The position numbers and the translations under genes are program-made. Under the pieces are notes generated by a model. That model saw only the letters and a program-made list of their open reading frames with translations. It was not told the DNA's origin and did not search any database. A DNA stretch of 9,462 nucleotides. Origin: Desulfovibrionaceae bacterium. GTDB lineage: Bacteria > Pseudomonadota > Gammaproteobacteria > Burkholderiales > Burkholderiaceae_C. The stretch lies in the NCBI GenBank assembly GCA_009778355.1, contig WRJY01000261.1:1-9462 (forward strand), in the 5' to 3' direction. Positions 1-9,462 of this stretch are shown here, in pieces. The stretch's first letter is position 1. Every line of letters begins with the position of its first letter.

Positions 1-362
1 TTGCGGGCAGTAGCCCGCTGCGTCCTCGCGCCTTGCCTGGCACGCCGATCACGGCACTGGCGGGCGCATCCAACTGCCGTTTTTAGGTTGAAAAATCAAA
101 AGGATAGCCATGCGTGGACTAGCCCGGATATTTCACGTATCCCACCGATCTGCCGCCGATTGAGCGTGATGACGCCCATTGGCCCTAAATCCGGCAGTTG
201 ATCGGCGCTGATTGGCGGCAAAGCCAGCACTGGCGCGGATTTGAGCGGATGCGGCACCCTCACCCAATGGGTGAAACAAGACAGCAGGCCCTAGGTCTAT
301 GGAGATGACAAGCCACCGGTAGGCGATGCCAACCATGCGGGGCCGCGTTAGCGACCCCGATC

Positions 363-379
363 AGCCGCTTTGAGCGGCT
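363..379. repeat. 7-bp stem hairpin, triloop
   Basis: AGCCGCT (363-369) and AGCGGCT (373-379) are perfect reverse complements around a 3-nt loop. This is the most distal of a run of inverted repeats downstream of the minus-strand DUF945 gene. Read on the minus strand it is followed by GATCGG, not a T-run, so it is not a classical intrinsic terminator. It may stabilise the transcript 3' end or be part of a repeat element. Confidence 0.5.
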
Positions 380-391
380 CACAACATAAAG

Positions 392-410
392 TTCCCGGCT
401 CTGCCGGGGA
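392..410. repeat. GC-rich hairpin, triloop
   Basis: CCCGGC (394-399) pairs with GCCGGG (403-408) across a TCT loop. A T-G wobble and a T-A pair extend the stem to 392-410. Read leftward it is followed by AACTTTATG, only a weak T tract. It abuts the next palindrome (408-421) and belongs to the same cluster. Confidence 0.5.
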
Positions 411-421
411 GTATTTACTCC
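408..421. repeat. 14-bp perfect palindrome
   Basis: GGAGTA (408-413) and TACTCC (416-421) are perfect inverted arms around a TT centre. The spacing is too tight for a stable hairpin loop, so an operator-like or repeat-end role is as likely as an RNA structure. It overlaps the preceding hairpin by a few bases. Confidence 0.4.
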
Positions 422-423
422 AG

Positions 424-449
424 CCGCTTCCTTCGGTTCACTGAAGCGG
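424..449 (-). terminator. Stem-loop spanning the DUF945 stop codon
   Basis: CCGCTTC (424-430) and GAAGCGG (443-449) form a 7-bp stem around a 12-nt loop. The loop contains the complement of the TGA stop codon (438-440) of the minus-strand gene. Past the stem on the minus strand comes CTGGAGTAAATACTCC with no run of T, so rho-independent termination is doubtful. With the next hairpins it may act as a transcript end or a 3' stabiliser. The structure is seen; the function is inference. Confidence 0.3.
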
Positions 450-1907
450 TTTGCCGTTCACATTGACCACGCCGCGCTCGGAGACGGCGGAAGACGTCAG
501 CATGTCCCCGTCGCGAATCACATAGCCTTTGGCGATCAGCATGTCCAGTGCTGACTGGATCATGGATTTGGCGGCTGGCTGGTCTTGCGCATCGGCCTGC
601 TGGCCCTGCTCTTTTCGTTCGAGCGCGATGGCCTGCTCGACCCAAGCCACCGGCAGCTTGACGTTGGAGCGCAGCGTCAATGCCTGTATCAGCCGCGGCA
701 TGGCCATCAGCGCGGTGTCGCCTTCTTGCGGCGCGAAGCCATGCGTGCCCATGGAGAAGGACAGTTCGCCCCGGTGGCCTTCGTAGGTCAGCGCGAGCTT
801 GTCCACCGAAAACGCCGGGTCGTACTGGAGCAGCGGCAGCAGCAGGGCCATCTCCTGTTGCGCGCGCCTGGCTTGTGCGCTGCGGGCGGTCGCTGGCGTT
901 TCGTTTCCGTTCCTGGCGGCGTCGATCAGTTCGGCAAACTCGGCGACGCTGGCGGCTATCGAACCCTGGATGTATTTCTGGAACGTGGGCGCGTGGATGT
1001 TTTTGTACGAGACCTGAAACTCGACGTTTTCCAGCCGGTGCGGCTTGGCGTCCTTGCCGGCCTGTACCGAGGCATCGCCCGTTATGGCGGCCTCGATGCC
1101 AAGCAGGTCGTTGCTGTCTCTGGTGATCTTTTCCTCGTAGTTCAGGTGCGAGATTTGCATCGAAAACGGCTCGTCGCCGTCAGGCGCCTGAAGGTCGATG
1201 CTCCCGATCTTCACAGTGCCGGCGCCGGGTTGCATCCACAGGCCGCCGCCGCTGCCGTGGACTTCGCTGTGCATACTCAGACCGGCGATTTTGAGGCTGC
1301 CTTTATCGACATGGAAATTCAGCTCGGGCAAGGTGAGGTCAACGACGCCCGACTCGCCGCTGAACTGGCCCGCGGCGGTCATGCGCCACTCGGGCCAACC
1401 GAGCTTGCCGCCTTGGTCGTCCAGTTCAAACTCGGCGGCTGGCAGGCGCATCACCGCGCGATAGCTGTTGCCGTAGCTCAGGTACCCGCGCATGTCGCCT
1501 GGCTTCAAGCCGTTGACGTAGTTGCGCAGCGGCGCTGGCACGCTGTCGGGCAGCGTGATCTGTGAGTCGATGACCGCCGCGCCGAATCCGGCCAGACCCG
1601 GCAGCGGCCCGTTGTATATCTGCTCCTTGACCTGAATGATGAACGGCTGGCCCGCCGGCGAGCCGTCCTTGGGGCTGTCCGCGTTCGCGCAGCCGATGCA
1701 CACGCCGGTGCTGAACGTGGAAGAGAACAACCCCCGGTCCATTTTCGTGTCGATGAACTGGACGAACGAAAGCTGCTCCTTCACCCGCGCCACCTGCGCC
1801 TCGATCTGCGCCGCCACCTTGTAACTGGTATAGGCGGTGGCGGCAACGTAGCCTCCAGCCAGGACGGCCACCGCTACGGCGATGCCTGTCAGTGTTTGCT
1901 TTTTCAT
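438..1907 (-). CDS. YdgA/DUF945 family protein, membrane-anchored
   Basis: This is a 489-residue protein with a single N-terminal hydrophobic segment (about residues 5-27) after a short Lys-rich start. It should be anchored in the inner membrane with the bulk of the chain in the periplasm. The segment DRGLFSSTFSTG (57-68) matches the G-x-F-S-S signature that I associate with the DUF945/YdgA family. The length is close to E. coli YdgA (about 500 residues), and the C-terminus ends in the VNGKPL pattern also seen there. The middle alternates short beta-type segments, and residues 340-365 are Ala/Arg-rich and probably helical. A C-I-G-C pair sits at residues 70-73, unusual enough to note. The biochemical function of the family is not established to my knowledge. 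The start is the ATG complementary to 1905-1907; no in-frame start precedes it nearby, and AGGAG lies 10 nt upstream. The gene stands alone and diverges from the transposase gene on the other side of a 421-bp gap. Confidence 0.85.
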   Translation of the reverse strand: MKKQTLTGIAVAVAVLAGGYVAATAYTSYKVAAQIEAQVARVKEQLSFVQFIDTKMDRGLFSSTFSTGVCIGCANADSPKDGSPAGQPFIIQVKEQIYNGPLPGLAGFGAAVIDSQITLPDSVPAPLRNYVNGLKPGDMRGYLSYGNSYRAVMRLPAAEFELDDQGGKLGWPEWRMTAAGQFSGESGVVDLTLPELNFHVDKGSLKIAGLSMHSEVHGSGGGLWMQPGAGTVKIGSIDLQAPDGDEPFSMQISHLNYEEKITRDSNDLLGIEAAITGDASVQAGKDAKPHRLENVEFQVSYKNIHAPTFQKYIQGSIAASVAEFAELIDAARNGNETPATARSAQARRAQQEMALLLPLLQYDPAFSVDKLALTYEGHRGELSFSMGTHGFAPQEGDTALMAMPRLIQALTLRSNVKLPVAWVEQAIALERKEQGQQADAQDQPAAKSMIQSALDMLIAKGYVIRDGDMLTSSAVSERGVVNVNGKPLQ

Positions 1908-1917
1908 TGACCACGAT

Positions 1918-1922
1918 CTCCT
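1918..1922 (-). promoter_or_regulatory. Ribosome binding site of the DUF945 gene
   Basis: AGGAG on the minus strand, 10 nt before the ATG at 1907. The spacing is a little long but it is the only Shine-Dalgarno-like run nearby. It supports this frame over the overlapping minus-strand frame that opens 7 nt further upstream at 1914. Confidence 0.6.
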
Positions 1923-2048
1923 GAATGCGATGCCGACGCGGCGAACACAGCGCTCAGCCGCAAAGCGTGTACTTTAGCGGAGAAAGTTGTGGCTTCCTTG
2001 CGGGTCGGCCATCGGCAGCCGGTCTCCGCGGCAGTGTGCAAAAATGAC

Positions 2049-2064
2049 GCGGCCCTTGCCGCGC
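2049..2064. repeat. 6-bp hairpin with tetraloop
   Basis: CGCGGC (2049-2054), loop CCTT, GCCGCG (2059-2064). On the minus strand the stem is followed by TCATTTTTGC, which gives it some resemblance to a leftward intrinsic terminator. On the plus strand there is no T-run. It could equally be a REP-like hairpin, a type often found near RAYT genes. Confidence 0.4.
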
Positions 2065-2095
2065 AGACGCGGTTTCATGTGAAGGTATTGGTGAG

Positions 2096-2114
2096 ACAGC
2101 ACACTAGGCTGTCA
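2096..2114. repeat. 6-bp hairpin, 7-nt loop
   Basis: GACAGC (2096-2101) pairs with GCTGTC (2109-2114) around ACACTAG. It lies between the DUF945 and transposase genes. No T-run follows on either strand, so it is not a terminator. It is a possible REP-like or regulatory hairpin, but could arise by chance. Confidence 0.3.
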
Positions 2115-2265
2115 AGCCGGACGGCGGGTGCAGTCGGCAGTGGGCGAGGGAAATCAAATGGTACCGATCGTGAGCGGCAGCGCATACTTCCTGGTCAAAG
2201 GCGCAGGGCCTGGAAACCCCGCAAACGGGTATCTGCGAACCGTGGCCCTCGCCGCCGTCGCCGTG

Positions 2266-2281
2266 CCGGCGCCGGCGCCGG
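2266..2281. repeat. 16-bp perfect GC palindrome
   Basis: CCGGCGCCGGCGCCGG is a perfect self-complementary 16-mer made only of C and G, about 47 nt before the transposase start codon. It sits in a longer GCC/CGG-rich run (about 2244-2284). It could fold in single-stranded DNA or RNA, or could simply reflect GC-rich low complexity. Confidence 0.5.
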
Positions 2282-2301
2282 GCCGTTTGGCGCGGAAGTG
2301 A

Positions 2302-2325
2302 AACCGGGGCCGAATCAAAGGTTTT
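2302..2325 (+). repeat. Left arm of inverted repeat flanking the RAYT gene
   Basis: Comparing 2302-2325 with the reverse complement of 3117-3139 gives 18 identities over 23 aligned positions plus one extra G on the left. The core shared by both is GGGG-YC-RR-ATCAAAG-TTTT, with GGGG facing outward at both ends. All five mismatches are transitions, and the left arm always carries the G or C variant apart from one position. The arm ends 3 nt before the transposase ATG and contains its AAAGG ribosome binding site (2317-2321). The alignment is seen directly; calling it an element boundary is inference. Confidence 0.45.
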
Positions 2326-2328
2326 CTC

Positions 2329-3027
2329 ATGGCCCGGTTGCCCCGTCTTACCGTCCCCGGTTATCCGCATCACGTCATCCAGCGCGGCAACAACCGTCAG
2401 CCGATCGCGCTCGACGACGCTGACCGCGCCCGCCTGCTGGAGGGCATCCGCGCGCAGGCGGCGGCGGCGCGGGTGGCGGTACATGCCTATGTGCTGATGA
2501 GCAATCACCTGCATTTGCTGCTCACCCCTCAAACCGGGGAAGGCGTGCCGAAAATGATGCAGGCGCTGGGGCGCGGCTACGTGCGGCAGTTCAACAAACG
2601 GCACGCGCGCAGCGGCACCTTGTTCGAGGGGCGCTACCGCAGCACCCTGATCGAGGCCGAGCGTCATCTGCTGGCCTGCATGGTTTATATCGACCTCAAT
2701 CCGGTGCGCGCGGGCATGGTGGCCCGGCCCGAGGACCACCCGTGGTCGAGCCACCGGCACTACGCGGGTTTCAGCGGCGACGATTGGCTCACGCCGCATT
2801 CCCTGTACTGGGCGCTGGGCAATACGCCATTCGCGCGCCAGGCGGCCTATGCCGATCTGGTGCGCGCGGGGCTGGGCGAGCAGCAGTGTTGCGAAATCGG
2901 TAAGGCAGCGCACAGCGGCTGGGCGCTGGGCAGCGCCGATTTTGTGGCCGATTTGCAAACCCGCACCAAGCGGCGTCTCACGCTGTCGGCGGGCGGGCGG
3001 CCCCGTCGCCCCCAAAAAACGGATTGA
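2329..3027 (+). CDS. REP-associated tyrosine transposase (RAYT, Y1/HUH family)
   Basis: This 232-residue protein has the hallmarks of the Y1 transposase superfamily in its RAYT branch. Residues 4-23 (RLPRLTVPGYPHHVIQRGNN) form the usual first strand. The HUH metal-binding motif is MSNHLHLLL at 57-65 (His60, His62). The likely catalytic Tyr is Tyr84 in GRGYVRQFNKRH, followed by the typical SGTLFEGRYRS (95-105), IDLNPVRAGMV (121-131) and WSSHRHYAG (139-147). The C-terminal tail (about 195-232) is basic and ends in GRPRRPQKTD. Such enzymes nick single-stranded DNA through a 5'-phosphotyrosine bond; RAYTs are tied to REP hairpin dispersal and are usually single-copy and not self-mobile. All motifs are intact, so the protein looks functional. 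The ATG at 2329 is preceded by AAAGG with 7-nt spacing. G+C is like its neighbours. It stands alone between the DUF945 gene and gltB and is bracketed by an imperfect inverted repeat. Confidence 0.9.
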   Translation: MARLPRLTVPGYPHHVIQRGNNRQPIALDDADRARLLEGIRAQAAAARVAVHAYVLMSNHLHLLLTPQTGEGVPKMMQALGRGYVRQFNKRHARSGTLFEGRYRSTLIEAERHLLACMVYIDLNPVRAGMVARPEDHPWSSHRHYAGFSGDDWLTPHSLYWALGNTPFARQAAYADLVRAGLGEQQCCEIGKAAHSGWALGSADFVADLQTRTKRRLTLSAGGRPRRPQKTD

Positions 3028-3065
3028 AAAAAACAGCACATTTGCGCTTTCAGGTTGATTTTCAT

Positions 3066-3114
3066 GCTATCAAATTGATATGTCCCTGATTAACAAATTT
3101 CTTCAAAAAATAGC
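3066..3114. repeat. AT-rich repeat-like element with GCTAT/ATAGC arms
   Basis: GCTAT (3066-3070) and ATAGC (3110-3114) are complementary across 39 nt. The left side continues into the palindrome TATCAA-A-TTGATA (3068-3080). The words GCTATCAAATTGATA, GATTAACAA and AAAAATAGCC remind me of abundant AT-rich intergenic repeats in Comamonadaceae genomes, here in a decayed form without the inner GC-containing stem. That resemblance is from memory only. The palindrome alone could also be a regulator site for gltB. Confidence 0.35.
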
Positions 3115-3116
3115 CT

Positions 3117-3139
3117 AAAACTTTGATCTGACCCCAATT
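3117..3139 (-). repeat. Right arm of inverted repeat flanking the RAYT gene
   Basis: AAAACTTTGATCTGACCCC (3117-3135) followed by AATT is the reverse-complement partner of 2302-2325. It lies 89 nt after the transposase stop codon and ends 7 nt before the -35 box proposed for gltB. The outward-facing end is GGGG when read on the minus strand, as in the left arm. Confidence 0.45.
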
Positions 3140-3146
3140 AAAAAGC

Positions 3147-3175
3147 TTGGCGGGCGTGCGGTCTTGCCCTATGCT
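3147..3175 (+). promoter_or_regulatory. Probable sigma-70 promoter of gltBD
   Basis: TTGGCG at 3147-3152 (4 of 6 to TTGACA) and TATGCT at 3170-3175 (4 of 6 to TATAAT) are separated by exactly 17 nt. Transcription would start near 3182 and leave a leader of about 23 nt containing the ribosome binding site. It is GC-rich like the core genome, unlike the AT-rich strip ending just upstream, so it looks like native gltB promoter DNA. Predicted from hexamers only. Confidence 0.45.
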
Positions 3176-3195
3176 CGGACGGATTTCAAGACGAT

Positions 3196-3199
3196 GGAG
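3196..3199 (+). promoter_or_regulatory. Ribosome binding site of gltB
   Basis: GGAG ends 5 nt before the ATG at 3205 and 11 nt before a second in-frame ATG at 3211. Spacing allows either; the first is chosen because it gives the shorter normal spacing. The choice changes the propeptide by two residues only. Confidence 0.5.
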
Positions 3200-3204
3200 C
3201 GCGC

Positions 3205-7944
<4,740 letters not shown>

Positions 7945-7950
7945 AGGGAG
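7945..7950 (+). promoter_or_regulatory. Ribosome binding site of gltD
   Basis: AGGGAG directly follows the gltB stop codon (7942-7944) and stands 10 nt before the gltD ATG. Placing the signal at the end of gltB suits translational coupling of the two subunits. It fixes the gltD start at 7961 rather than any upstream codon in the same frame, which would lie inside gltB. Confidence 0.7.
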
Positions 7951-7960
7951 AACCACGATC

Positions 7961-9442
7961 ATGGGAAAAGTCACCGGCTTTCTGGAATTCGCGCGCATTG
8001 AAGAGGGCCATGCCCCGGTTGCCGAGCGCGTCAGGAATTACCGCGAATTCGTCATCGGCCTGGACGACGCGCAGGCCCGCCAGCAGGGCGCGCGCTGCAT
8101 GGACTGCGGCACGCCGTTTTGCCACAACGGCTGCCCCGTGGGCAACGTCATCCCGGACTTCAACGATCTGGTGTACCGCGGCGACTGGAAAAACGCCTTC
8201 GCGGTGCTGGAGGCCGCCAACAACTTCCCCGAGTTCACGGGCCGCCTGTGCCCCGCGCCCTGCGAGGCCGCCTGCGTGCTGGGCATTGGCGACGCGCCGG
8301 TCGGCATCAAGTCGATCGAGCACGCCATCATCGACCGCGCCTGGCAGCAAGGCTGGGTGCAACCGCGCCCGCCCCGGCGCAAGACAGGCCGCAAGGTGGC
8401 CGTGGTCGGCTCCGGCCCCGCCGGCATGGCGGCGGCGCAGCAACTGGCGCGCGCCGGCCATGACGTAACGCTGCTGGAAAAAAACGACCGCATCGGCGGC
8501 CTGCTGCGCTACGGCATCCCCGACTTCAAGCTCGACAAATCGCACATCGACCGCCGCGTCGAGCAGATGCGCGCCGAAGGCGTCACCTTCCGCACCGGCG
8601 CGCTGGTGGGCGCCATGCCCGCCAGCGGGCCCGGCGCCCAAGTCCTCAACCTGGCCAGGGAGACCGTGCCCGCCGGGCAGTTGATGCAGGCCTTCGACGC
8701 CGTGCTGCTCGCCGGCGGCGCTGAGCAGTCGCGCGATTTGTCCGTGCCCGGGCGCGAGTTGGGCGGCATCCACTTCGCCATGCAATGGCTGCCGCAGCAA
8801 AACCGCGTCAACGCCGGCGACAAAATCAAGAACGCCATCTCCGCCAAGGGCAAGCACGTCATCGTCATCGGCGGCGGCGACACTGGCAGCGACTGCGTCG
8901 GCACCAGCAACCGCCACGGCGCCGCCAGCGTCACGCAGTTCGAGCTGATGCCCATGCCGCCCGAAGCCGAAAACAAGCCGCTCACCTGGCCGTACTGGCC
9001 GATCAAGCTGCGCACCAGCTCCAGCCACGAAGAAGGCGCGGTGCGCGAATTCGCCATCTCCACCAGGGAATTCGTCGGCGACGCCAAGGGCGGCAAAAGC
9101 GGCAAGGTCAAGGCGCTGAAAACCGCGCAGGTCGAATTCAAGGACGGCAAGCCCATCGAACTGCCCGGCACCGAAAAACTCTGGCCCGCCGACCTGGTGC
9201 TGCTGGCAATGGGTTTCACCAACCCGCTGGCCAGCGTGCTCGATGCCTTCGGCGTGGACAAGGACGCGCGCGGCAACGCCAAAACCGGCCCCGGCGGCTA
9301 CGCCACCGGCGTGCCAGGCGTGTTCGCCGCCGGCGACATGCGGCGCGGACAAAGCCTGGTCGTGTGGGCGATTCGTGAAGGCCGCCAAGCCGCCCGGGCG
9401 GTAGATGAATTTTTGATGGGTTCAGGCGGCGCGCCTCGCTGA
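7961..9442 (+). CDS. gltD: Glutamate synthase (NADPH) small (beta) subunit
   Basis: This 493-residue flavoprotein feeds electrons from NADPH to GltB. The N-terminal part holds cysteine groups for [4Fe-4S] clusters: Cys46, Cys49, Cys54 and Cys58 in CMDCGTPFCHNGCPVGN, then Cys97, Cys101 and Cys105 in LCPAPCEAAC. The FAD-binding Rossmann motif is VAVVGSGPAGMAAA (146-159), followed by the conserved GGLLRYGIPDFKLDK (179-193). The NADPH-binding motif is VIVIGGGDTGSDCVGT (300-315). The C-terminal flavin site is GVFAAGDMRRGQSLVVWAI (453-471). Length and order are typical of bacterial GltD, and nothing is missing. The start is the MGK.TGFLEF opening typical of the family, with AGGGAG 10 nt upstream. 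The gene ends 20 nt before the window edge, so any downstream operon partner or terminator cannot be seen. Confidence 0.97.
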   Translation: MGKVTGFLEFARIEEGHAPVAERVRNYREFVIGLDDAQARQQGARCMDCGTPFCHNGCPVGNVIPDFNDLVYRGDWKNAFAVLEAANNFPEFTGRLCPAPCEAACVLGIGDAPVGIKSIEHAIIDRAWQQGWVQPRPPRRKTGRKVAVVGSGPAGMAAAQQLARAGHDVTLLEKNDRIGGLLRYGIPDFKLDKSHIDRRVEQMRAEGVTFRTGALVGAMPASGPGAQVLNLARETVPAGQLMQAFDAVLLAGGAEQSRDLSVPGRELGGIHFAMQWLPQQNRVNAGDKIKNAISAKGKHVIVIGGGDTGSDCVGTSNRHGAASVTQFELMPMPPEAENKPLTWPYWPIKLRTSSSHEEGAVREFAISTREFVGDAKGGKSGKVKALKTAQVEFKDGKPIELPGTEKLWPADLVLLAMGFTNPLASVLDAFGVDKDARGNAKTGPGGYATGVPGVFAAGDMRRGQSLVVWAIREGRQAARAVDEFLMGSGGAPR

Positions 9443-9462
9443 AACTTCCGTCCGGCGGCCTT

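Larger units (their letters stand above)
1..437. other. Gene-free stretch with scattered inverted repeats
   Basis: I find no supportable gene here. The open frames are short, arginine-rich or low-complexity, and resemble no family I know. Visible structure: a 6-bp hairpin at 3-18 (GCGGGC, loop AGTA, GCCCGC); a pair of near-complementary 10-mers at 151-160 and 211-220 (9 of 10 pair); an odd-length palindrome at 261-273 (CACCCA-A-TGGGTG); and the hairpin cluster at 363-449 listed separately. An AT-richer patch at about 80-110 precedes a tiny ATG frame at 110 that stops after 14 codons. The region could be a decayed insertion sequence or intergenic repeat DNA. I cannot assign a family from sequence alone. 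Confidence 0.5.
1908..2328. other. Divergent intergenic region with hairpins
   Basis: This 421-bp gap separates the minus-strand DUF945 gene from the plus-strand transposase gene. No protein-coding frame in it looks real. A TAAAGT hexamer on the minus strand near 1971-1976 could be a -10 element for the DUF945 gene, but no convincing -35 stands 16-18 nt away. The region holds three inverted repeats (2049-2064, 2096-2114, 2266-2281) and the left arm of the inverted repeat flanking the transposase. I see no clear sigma-70 promoter for the transposase gene. Confidence 0.5.
2302..3139 (+). mobile_element. Possible RAYT unit bounded by inverted repeats
   Basis: The transposase gene plus its two imperfect inverted-repeat arms span about 840 bp. 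Classical IS200/IS605 elements end in subterminal hairpins rather than terminal inverted repeats, so this is not a standard IS200. I recall the right-arm motif TCTGACCCCAATTA next to Y1-type transposase genes in other betaproteobacterial genomes, but cannot verify it here. I see no target-site duplication. Treat the boundaries as a hypothesis. Confidence 0.35.
3028..3146. other. AT-rich strip between RAYT and gltB
   Basis: About 38 of 119 bases are G or C by hand count, against a visibly GC-rich window on both sides. It starts right at the transposase stop codon and ends just before the proposed gltB promoter. It contains a 13-bp palindrome (3068-3080), flanking arms GCTAT/ATAGC, and the right arm of the inverted repeat (3117-3139). 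No gene. The composition break suggests the strip arrived with, or as part of, the RAYT unit. Confidence 0.6.

Noticed and set aside
1..201. Possible partial gene entering from the left edge (opens with TTG at position 1)
   Set aside because: The translation is Arg-rich with no motif, and the DNA contains a hairpin at its very start. Nothing supports a real coding region.
585..1565. Plus-strand open frame of 326 codons opposite the DUF945 gene
   Set aside because: It has no family resemblance and no ribosome binding site that I can see. The minus strand gives a full-length anchored protein with family signatures.
2049..2064. Intrinsic terminator facing left
   Set aside because: The stem is only 6 bp and the T-run on the minus strand begins after TCA. 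There is also no leftward gene upstream for it to end, so I list it only as a hairpin.
2266..2281. Replication or plasmid origin signal
   Set aside because: There are no iterons, DnaA boxes or Rep gene nearby; the palindrome is pure C/G within a GCC-rich run.
1989..2423. Plus-strand frame running from the intergenic region into the transposase gene
   Set aside because: Arg/Gly/Pro-rich translation with no motif; it overlaps the transposase in another frame.
2104..3039. Antisense open frame of 311 codons opposite the transposase gene
   Set aside because: It shows no recognisable motif, and the opposite strand encodes an intact HUH transposase with the right start signal. It is explained as a GC-rich shadow.
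3028..3146. Riboswitch or leader peptide controlling gltB
   Set aside because: The predicted promoter lies downstream of this strip, the resulting leader is only about 23 nt, and I see no conserved aptamer layout or short leader frame.

Overview
The window is GC-rich DNA from a proteobacterium. The wording of the glutamate synthase large subunit, together with the gltB-gltD order, points to a betaproteobacterium of the Burkholderiales, probably Comamonadaceae-like. That placement is inferred from remembered family sequences, not from a search.

Layout, left to right. Positions 1-437 hold no convincing gene but carry several short inverted repeats, with a dense cluster at 363-449 just past the end of the first gene. 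Positions 438-1907 (minus strand) encode a YdgA/DUF945-type protein with one N-terminal membrane anchor. Positions 1908-2328 are a 421-bp divergent intergenic region with three hairpin-type palindromes. Positions 2329-3027 (plus) encode a REP-associated tyrosine transposase (RAYT, Y1/HUH family). It is bracketed by an imperfect inverted repeat of about 23 bp (2302-2325 and 3117-3139). Positions 3028-3146 are a strikingly AT-rich strip, about one third G+C by hand count. It contains a palindrome and repeat-like arms. A plausible sigma-70 promoter (3147-3175) follows at once and leads into gltB (3205-7944) and gltD (7961-9442), the two subunits of NADPH-dependent glutamate synthase (GOGAT). Only 20 bases follow gltD, with nothing callable in them.

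How the genes work together: gltB and gltD form a tight operon (16 nt between them) and make one enzyme for ammonia assimilation. GltB takes the amide nitrogen from glutamine and transfers it to 2-oxoglutarate. GltD supplies the electrons from NADPH through FAD and iron-sulfur clusters. The DUF945 gene is divergent and has no evident functional link. The RAYT lies between them and looks like an inserted or domesticated single-gene unit whose right boundary sits about 10 bp upstream of the likely gltB promoter.

Most of the window is ordinary core metabolism. The part worth a second look is the RAYT unit with its inverted-repeat ends and AT-rich flank. I see no CRISPR array, tRNA, rRNA, phage genes or defence cassette.
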